From positions 21,686,779 through 21,750,778 of the forward strand of contig JAKSZU010000005.1 in assembly GCA_026018925.1 (NCBI GenBank): a stretch of 64,000 bases of DNA. The letters are read 5' to 3'. The notes below the pieces were generated by a model. It ran no database searches. It was not told the DNA's origin and saw only the letters and a list, made by a program, of their open reading frames with translations. This document shows positions 57,573-64,000 of this stretch, in pieces (the stretch's first letter is position 1; the number at the start of each line of letters is the position of its first letter). Made by a program: the position numbers and the translations under genes. Source of the stretch: Tupaia tana. Its lineage: Eukaryota; Chordata; Mammalia; Scandentia; Tupaiidae.

Positions 57573-57960
57573 TATACCTGTACTTCAAAAAGTTTGTGGA
57601 AAGAGTCAAGCAAGTAATGTAGGGGTTAAAGCGCTGGACTCCCACCTGGCCAACCATAGTTCAAGTCCCAGACCCAATTGCTTGAAAATTAAGCCAAGTG
57701 TGTGTGCATGTATGCCCCAAATCCCACCAGGAGAGTAGAGGAGAAGGGATTGCAGCATGGCCATCCCCTCTAGGAGGTGATTTCTCACTTTCCTTCTCTC
57801 TGTCTCTCTCTAACTCTGGAGACTGCATGTGCAGTATGAAAAAAAAATGTAGAAAATGGAATTAAAGTATGTATTAGGCTGCAAAAAAATTTTGAAATCT
57901 ATGCATCATTTTTTTTTCATATTTAGCATTTTCTATGGACTCTTGGAATACCTCTCATAT
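57573..57960. mobile_element. Palindromic MITE, split by a SINE-A
   Basis: Left tacttcaaaaagtttgtgga, right part aaatggaattaaagtatg and gaaatctatgcatca, inverted end ctatggactcttggaatac. Confidence 0.75.
57604..57848 (+). repeat. SINE-A, diverged, inside the MITE
   Basis: gtcaagcaagtaatgtaggg, ggactcccacctggcc, body caaatcccaccaggag, CT block, A tail. MITE bases tgtggaaagag and tgtagaaaatg repeat at both sides. Confidence 0.85.
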
Positions 57961-57964
57961 ATAT

Positions 57965-60665
57965 AGTCTTTCAGCGCATCTTTGTGGATTTCTTAGGTTT
58001 CTTGAATGACTTTCAAGATATAGTGAAATTGAAGGCTAAGATATACATTAGGCACTATTGGAGTTATATTTGGAAATAGCAGTACCCTAAACTTGAAATG
58101 AATTATTTACTCTCTTAGCATATGAGACTGACAGTATGTCTAAGCCATTTTTGATTATGCTCCGCCATTAAAGTGTGAAAGGCTGTATTTATTGCGTTGG
58201 CTTTATTTCAACACTTACTTTATAAATTTGTAAGGCTGCCAGTTTAATTTAATGTTGATTTAAAAAAAATTTCTTCTTGCTGCACATCAGAAAACTATAA
58301 GAGCTGAATATACCTTCATTACATAACGTTAATACAGTTTTTCTAAATGAAAACTGTTACCTATTGCATACACTACACCTGTTGGGTATTAAATTTTAAG
58401 AGATGGAAAAATAAAGAAAATAAAATAATTTATTCTAAAAAAAAAAGAGATCCACATTATTTGAATTACTCCAAGATTCTTATGTTTTGGTCTTTTATGA
58501 GATCAAAAGGCTACAGATTATCAGCACTAGAAAGAAAGGAAGTCTTCCTTCTTCTTGATCGTCATCACTGTTAGAGCACTACATTTAAGAACTAGAAACT
58601 TGCGTTTTAGTCTACCACTGTAGTTTATAGTTCAACCTCAAGTTATATTTGTACATATCCTTCACATGTATTGTTGCATCTCTTACAATTCTAAGAGGTA
58701 AAATGTCCCTAACTAATTAAATTCTTCATTCAAATAATATGTATTAGGCATGGATTTTGAGAGTTCTAGAGTGACGTCATAGTCCTTGTCATTAAGTCGT
58801 CATCCCATAACCAGTGAAACAACCTGGTTGAGGACAAAATGAGGGAAGGGAACCCAGGCAGACAATATGGAGCAGTGAGACCCAGGAGCAGTGAGACCCA
58901 ACGCGCTGAGCCCAGCATACAAGACACGTCCTTTCCTGTAGGACTCTCCGCTGCTCAGCACTGGTGCATGTTGACTTGATGAGGGTCTCTCGGTTGCCAG
59001 AGAGTCTATTTGTTTAAGAAAATTCTTTATTTTTGATATGAAAACCAATTTCAAAATTTAAGTGCTGCAGAGGCTAGAGAGAGTAAGTTCTGGCCAGATG
59101 CAACGGAGGGGCTAGAAAGAAAGAGAAGGAATTGGATCGTTGCGTTATGAGAAAAGGTCTAAGGTGCTACCGAAGCACATAGGTGGGGTGCCTGTGCTAG
59201 ATTTGCGGCAATCTTTGACAGGTTGAAGACCTTGTTGACAGGTCAGAAAGCACTTGACATGTTGGGGAGCAGGCGTCATGGAGGAAGGTGGCAACTGAGG
59301 GAGCTGCAGGGGGACGCTCACTCCAGGTGGAGATCAGTGGCCTGTCTGACCACTAAGAGATGAAGCCTGAAACGGCTCCTCCCAGTGGTGTTCCCATGAA
59401 CCCCCACATCCTAATCCTTGCCCCTTTGCCTGCTGACACGCCAGCATAGATTTTTGTGATATTTAGACAAGGAAGCGCAGCGGGGGGTGCATTACAGCAC
59501 CGATTGGATTTATCCCTGTTACAGGGAGGCCAATTAGGACACATCTGTATTAGTTACCACTCACTCAAATGAGCAGGCTGAACGGCTTTGTTTGATAAGC
59601 AGCCATGTTCTGTGCAGCGGGCAGGATGTTTGCCAGCTCTGCACTTAAGGCCCCTGTCCCTTCCTCTTTGCTTGCCTTGTTCTTCTGATACCGTCAACTT
59701 ACTTGTTTTCGTTGAATAGCCGATAGTGAGGCAGCTAAGTCAGGTGTTATTAGTCTTTGCTTTAGTGATTAGCTAGAGCTAGTATCTCTGCACATGTGTG
59801 GCAGGAAGTTAGTGCTAGAGTGCTTATAGCCATTGTCTAGTCTGGAAGTCTTGGCCAACTGCGAAAAACCCCACAGACACACACATTCTACGTACCCTCA
59901 GTACCTCGTATGCCTTGTGCTTGATATATCATCTTCAAATAAATAGAACACCAAAGCACATAAAAACGTTTTTCTATCTTTGGATCAGACCTTGACTGTT
60001 CCAAATTTAAAGGCCATTTCAATAAATATCCTTTTTATGACCTTATTTTTATTTTAAATATTATTACTTAAACACAACTTATTTTATTAAATTTTCTTTC
60101 TTTTTATGAATGCCAAAAAATGTCATAGGGTATTTCATTTTATTCCAGGAAATTCAAGGTCACCTCTACAACACTCCACCAGTTAAATTGTTTATTTCTA
60201 AAATAGTCCTTGGCTGAACTGCATTAAAAGGTGTTCAGGAGTTCCCCAGCTCGGCTAAACTGAGAGCTCTCTCCAACTGTACCTTGGTAGTATCCTCCCC
60301 CAGTCAAATGCTGCCTCCTGTCAGGCACCTAAGAGCTGTGTAATCAAAGTTTGCTGAATAAATAATTACATGTATTATTTTGTCATATATCTGTCATCAG
60401 CGTGGTGGTTGTAGCCCTATGATCCCAAATGGTAGGAGTCACTGGATGCCGTAATGTAGTAGGCCAACCTGGCAGAATGGCTCAGAGTCCTATTCGGGAG
60501 CTACCTGGCATGAAATTTTGGTTCCCACCAGTTCTAGTATTTGTGTTCTTTGACCTTCAGTTTTTCTCTCCCATCATGTGAAAATAAAAGTCTACTTTGG
60601 AATGTGGTAGTAAGGAAAAAAGGTCCACATTCTGTAAGCATTAATAGAATACTCAACATTATAAA
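57965..60665. other. 2.7 kb without a recognised gene or SINE
   Basis: Mostly unassigned. A 16-bp tandem (agcagtgagacccagg-like) occurs at 58,871-58,902. About 60,325-60,370 resembles an L2/MIR 3' end. No exon signature is convincing. Confidence 0.4.
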
Positions 60666-60670
60666 TTTTT

Positions 60671-60945
60671 GGTGGGGTGACTCCACGGTACAATAGCTAA
60701 GTGCCATGCCTAGAAAGCTAGAACCCACATGGCTGACCATGGTTTGAATCCTGGCCCTGGAGGCCGGAAACACACTCTGGGCACATGTGTGTGCGTGCGC
60801 CATATTCCGACAGGAAAGAGAAACATAGGTGAAGGGAATGCGACGGGACACTGTTCCATTGGGAGGGTTTTTGCTGGCGTGCTCTCTCTGGCCAGTACCT
60901 GTGCTTTTTGACAATTCAAAAAAGTTCTTTACATAAGTAAATAAA
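60671..60945 (+). repeat. SINE-A-old
   Basis: Head ggggtgactccacggtacaa, B box ggtttgaatcc, body cactctgggcacatgtgtg, tail taagtaaataaa. Confidence 0.8.
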
Positions 60946-61173
60946 CCAAGAAACTTGTGGTGCAAACATTGAGTTGGTTCTTAGTCTTCAAATGCTTTCC
61001 ATAGACCCGTAAACCTAGACATCTGAAATGTTGCCTGCTGCTTGAGTGTGACCTACGTGTCTTAGATTTATCCAACAGGTTACAGTTGTAAAGGGCTGTC
61101 ACTTATATTGGATCACTTGGTCCTCAATATTAATGTCATTAATACAAAGGACAGCAGTCGTTGCTAGTACTTA

Positions 61174-61311
61174 CACGCAGGGACTTCAAAAAGTTTGTGG
61201 AAAAAGAGAATTAAAGTCTGAGTTTATTTGGGGACACACAATTTTGAAATCCATGCACAGCTTCTTCATAATGTGTATGTATCATGAATTTTTTGAATAC
61301 TCCTTGCATCG
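61174..61311. mobile_element. Palindromic MITE, intact ends
   Basis: 138 bp flanked by TA (61,172-61,173 and 61,312-61,313). Left gcagggacttcaaaaagttt, right inverted catgaattttttgaatactc. The best-preserved copy in the window. Confidence 0.85.
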
Positions 61312-61316
61312 TACTT

Positions 61317-61625
61317 AGTATGTGCCAGAAACAATTTACATCAATTAACTCTCGTGTAAGTACTTGACAGCTGTTAAACTCACTTACTCCTCACGGCAGT
61401 CTCGGAAAGTGGATACTGTCATTCTGCCCAGTTTAGAGATGAGGAGGCAAGGATTAGGGCTAAGTACCTTGCCCAAGTTCACGCAGCTCATCATGGTGTT
61501 CTCAGTAACAGCAGCAACAGCAACATCAGCGCGGCTCTCTGCTCTTGGCTAAGCCTTGTGTGTGTATTACCCCAGTTAATCCTCGCAGCACCCTTGAGGT
61601 AGGCTCTATTTTTATCTTCTTAAAA
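61317..61625 (-). repeat. MIR, one or two copies
   Basis: tagtatgtgccagaaacaat, cccagtttagagatgagga and taccttgcccaagttcacgc are one reverse MIR. ccagttaatcctcgcagca and ccttgaggtaggctct at 61,570-61,615 are a second fragment. Confidence 0.8.
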
Positions 61626-61636
61626 GTGACATTGTT

Positions 61637-61899
61637 GGGAACCAGCAGTTAGCGTGATGGTTGTGTCGCTGGACTCCCACGTAGTCGACCGCGGTTCGTG
61701 TCCCGGACCCGGTGGCTTAAAACTCACACCGGGCGCATGTGCGTGGGTGCCCAAGATCCCGAGAGGAGAATGGAGGAGAAGGGATTGCGGCGAGACCATC
61801 CCCCCTGGGGGGTGATTTCTCGCTTTCTGTCTCTATGTCTCTCTCTGTCTGGCGAGCGCATGCGCCCTATAGCAAAAACCTCTCCAAAAAAAAAAAAAA
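61637..61899 (+). repeat. SINE-A/b
   Basis: Head ggaaccagcagttagcgt, B box ggttcgtgtcc, A tail. TSD aaaagtgacattgtt (61,622-61,636) and aaaagtgacatcgtt (61,900-61,914), one mismatch. Confidence 0.96.
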
Positions 61900-62062
61900 A
61901 AAAGTGACATCGTTAAGAAAGTCTTCACTGTGTGTCTCCTTCCGCCAGGAGTTAGTGTGGTATCCCAGCGGAGTATTTTGTCTGGCCAGCTCGATTACGG
62001 GATATACTCTCACTGTTAGTCTCTTTCTTAGGCCTTGTGAAAATGCCTTTTTTCCTTTTCTT

Positions 62063-62312
62063 TCTTTTCACTTTTTTGCTAGAGGGAGTGTGTGCTGGCC
62101 AGAGAGAGAGAGAGAGAAAGAGAGGGGAAGAGAAAGCAGCCCCCCACGCAGCATGGTCATGGCACTATTTCTTCTCCATCTCTCCCTCCTTTTGGAATTT
62201 TGGACACACAGTACCCAGTATGTTTCTCAAGCCTCCAGATCGGGGACTTAAACCTCAGGATTGGCCATGTGGGATCTAGCCACCTTAACCACCATACCAT
62301 GGAGCCAGCTCT
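62063..62312 (-). repeat. SINE-A-old
   Basis: ttttttgctagagggagtgt, (GA)n, cagcatggtcatggcac, antisense head cttaaacctcaggattggcc and end ggagccagct. Confidence 0.8.
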
Positions 62313-62400
62313 GCCCTTTTTTTTTCTATTGGTTTGAATTACTTATACATTATGCCTTTTTAAAGCTTTTTTTTTTACTTTTAAAAATTAATATAATTTT

Positions 62401-62653
62401 TGGGAACCAGCAGTTAGCATAATGGCTATGTCGCTGGATTCCCACATAGACGATCGCGGTTTGCGTCCCGGACCCGGTGGCTTAAAACTCACGCCGGCCG
62501 CGTGTGCGTGCGTGCCCAAGATCCCGAGAGGAGAATGGAGGAGAAGAGATTGCGGCATGGCCATCCCCCTGGGGGGTGATTTCTCGCTTTCTATCTCTGT
62601 GTCTCTCTCTGTCTGTCTGGCAAGCGCACACGCCCTATAGCGAAAACCTCTCA
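62401..62653 (+). repeat. SINE-A/b
   Basis: Head ggaaccagcagttagcat, B box ggtttgcgtcc, short A tail. 18-bp TSD aaaaattaatataatttt at 62,383-62,400 and 62,654-62,671. Confidence 0.96.
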
Positions 62654-62680
62654 AAAAATTAATATAATTTTTTAAATTTA

Positions 62681-62919
62681 GGGACCAGCAGTTGGCATTA
62701 TGACTATGTCACTGGACTCCCATGTAGTTGACCGCAGTTTGAGTCCTAGACCTGGTGGCTTAAACTCATGCCGGGCACGTGTGCGTGCATGCCCAAGATC
62801 CTGAGAGGAGAATGGAGGAGAAGGGATTGTGGCATGGCCATCCCCTTGAGGGGTGATTTCTCACTTTCTGTCTCTCTGTCTCTCTGGTAAGCATATGTGC
62901 CCTATAGCAAAAACCTCTC

Positions 62920-62988
<69 letters not shown>
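62681..62988 (+). repeat. SINE-A with A42 and (TA)n tail
   Basis: Head gggaccagcagttggcatt, complete body, then an uninterrupted A run of about 42 (about 62,920-62,961) and (TA)n to 62,988. It lies 27 bp after the preceding SINE-A/b in the same orientation. Confidence 0.95.
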
Positions 62989-62989
<1 letters not shown>

Positions 62990-62992
<3 letters not shown>

Positions 62993-63860
62993 GACCTATT
63001 TCAAGGAAGAGATCATCTGAAGCATACATTTCAGAAACTGTGATTTTATCTTCTGACCCTTCCCCTAAGTGTACATAAGTGGTCAGTACATGGTGGGGAA
63101 TTGCTGGTGATATTTCTAGACATGCCTCAGAAAGAAAAGCTAGGACCAATAAGCCAGAAAAGCAAAAAAAGAAAAGGCACTGTTTAAATTTGCTCAAAAC
63201 GAGTTATCCAGCCAACACAGTGAAAACGATTTTTCCTTGCCCTGGCCATTCCACCTGTGAAGGCAGCTAACTGTTCCTCTGCTGAGGCACCTCCAGGCTC
63301 TGGCAGGCGCTCCCCGGTCTCTGCCCAGCACTGCCTCCCCTGTGCTAGTGCTTTTCTTGAGCTGTTTGGCCTACAGTCTGCCTCTCTGCTCTGGTTTCTT
63401 TCTAAGTAGTCAGGTGATCCCCTTTGGGCCTCTGTTAGTTTTGGAAGATTCAACTGTAAAGGAAACTGAAATGGTGTTTCTCTACCTGATAGATGGAGCC
63501 ACCAGATGAGGCTTCACTTTTTTTTCCCCTTAAATCTCTTCTCTGGACATTTATGGATCCATAAACAGCAACCAGATTTGTTTCTACATTTTAGATCATT
63601 CCTGGTGAAAATAAGGCAGCTGGGTTTATCTTTTTACTGAAATGTTGGGTCGGTGCCTCCAATTTTATCACTTATAAATGACTTCTAGATGTTTTTAAAT
63701 GAATGCTTATTTTTCTGCCAATACGTAATTTGCTTTGTACTGGTTTGAGGAAACATTCAAAAATGCCAAGTATTAGCCGTCCAGTTCTAAGTGGAGATGA
63801 AGCTCCCAAGATCCAAGTGTGATGTTCAGAGAACATTGTTTTGTAAAATATAATATATGT
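62990..63860. other. No recognised gene or repeat
   Basis: 63,240-63,460 is moderately GC-rich with an 89-aa antisense frame, but without family signature. Confidence 0.4.
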
Positions 63861-63867
63861 GACACAG

Positions 63868-64000
63868 TAGACGTAAGAACAGGGACATTGGAGCCACCCC
63901 CCTGGGTTTGCAGCCAACTCTGTCACTTACTAGCTGTGTGCCTCTGGGCGGGTTATTCAGCTCTCTCTGAGCCTCCGTCTCCCCATTGATAAAATGTGGA
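63868..64000 (+). repeat. MIR, cut by window edge
   Basis: ggagccacccccctgggttt, cactcagctgtg-type core (cttactagctgtgtgcctct) and ccccattgataaaatgtgg give a clear MIR. Confidence 0.9.

Overview
This window looks like nuclear DNA of a placental mammal. No complete protein-coding gene is visible. Eutherian-wide repeats are present: MIR, L2, MER5A- and MER20-type hAT elements, MaLR LTRs, a Tigger transposase fragment and old L1. The dominant SINE is not Alu, B1/B2, a carnivore CAN element, a ruminant or equine SINE, or a bat VES element. I cannot name the order. Lineages with their own tRNA SINEs (pangolins or hyraxes, for example) remain open. All repeat family names come from recognition, not from a search.

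About 50 tRNA-derived SINEs fall into related groups, named here for convenience. SINE-A is about 250 bp. It has a tRNA-like head with an A box TAGCGTAATGG and a B box GGTTCGAGTCC. Its body carries CCCAAGATCCCGAGAGGAG, then a CT-rich stretch, then CCCTATAGCAAAAACCTCTC, then oligo(A). SINE-A/b is a subgroup with an altered B box (GGTTCGCGTCC or GGTTCGTGTCC). SINE-A-old copies are diverged. SINE-S has the head joined directly to a CT-rich tail. SINE-C has a different head (GGTTCnnnTTCACATCC type). Many copies keep exact target-site duplications (TSDs).

Layout. 0-12 kb: SINEs, MIR, MER20 and MER5A, then an old antisense L1 (8.1-11.2 kb) cut by several SINEs. 13.4-15.9 kb: a complete-ended LINE-1 derivative, antisense, carrying ORF1 only (HAL1-like). 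16-20 kb: old L1 and L2. 20.7-21.7, 24.5-24.9 and 38.0-39.2 kb: MaLR-type LTRs. 27.8-29.0 kb: a solo LTR holding an RPL21 processed pseudogene that itself holds a SINE. 35.7-37.7 kb: old L1 ORF1, a Tigger transposase relic and L1 ORF2. 42-64 kb: fewer repeats and two or three promoter-like regions.

The gene-related signals lie on the + strand in SINE-poor islands. They are a TATA promoter with a candidate first exon near 43.3-43.5 kb, a CpG island with GC boxes and a splice donor near 53.4-53.7 kb, and a palindromic CACGTG site with a TATA box near 56.6 kb. The arrangement would fit alternative first exons of one gene running rightward out of the window, but this is inference and I do not recognise the gene.
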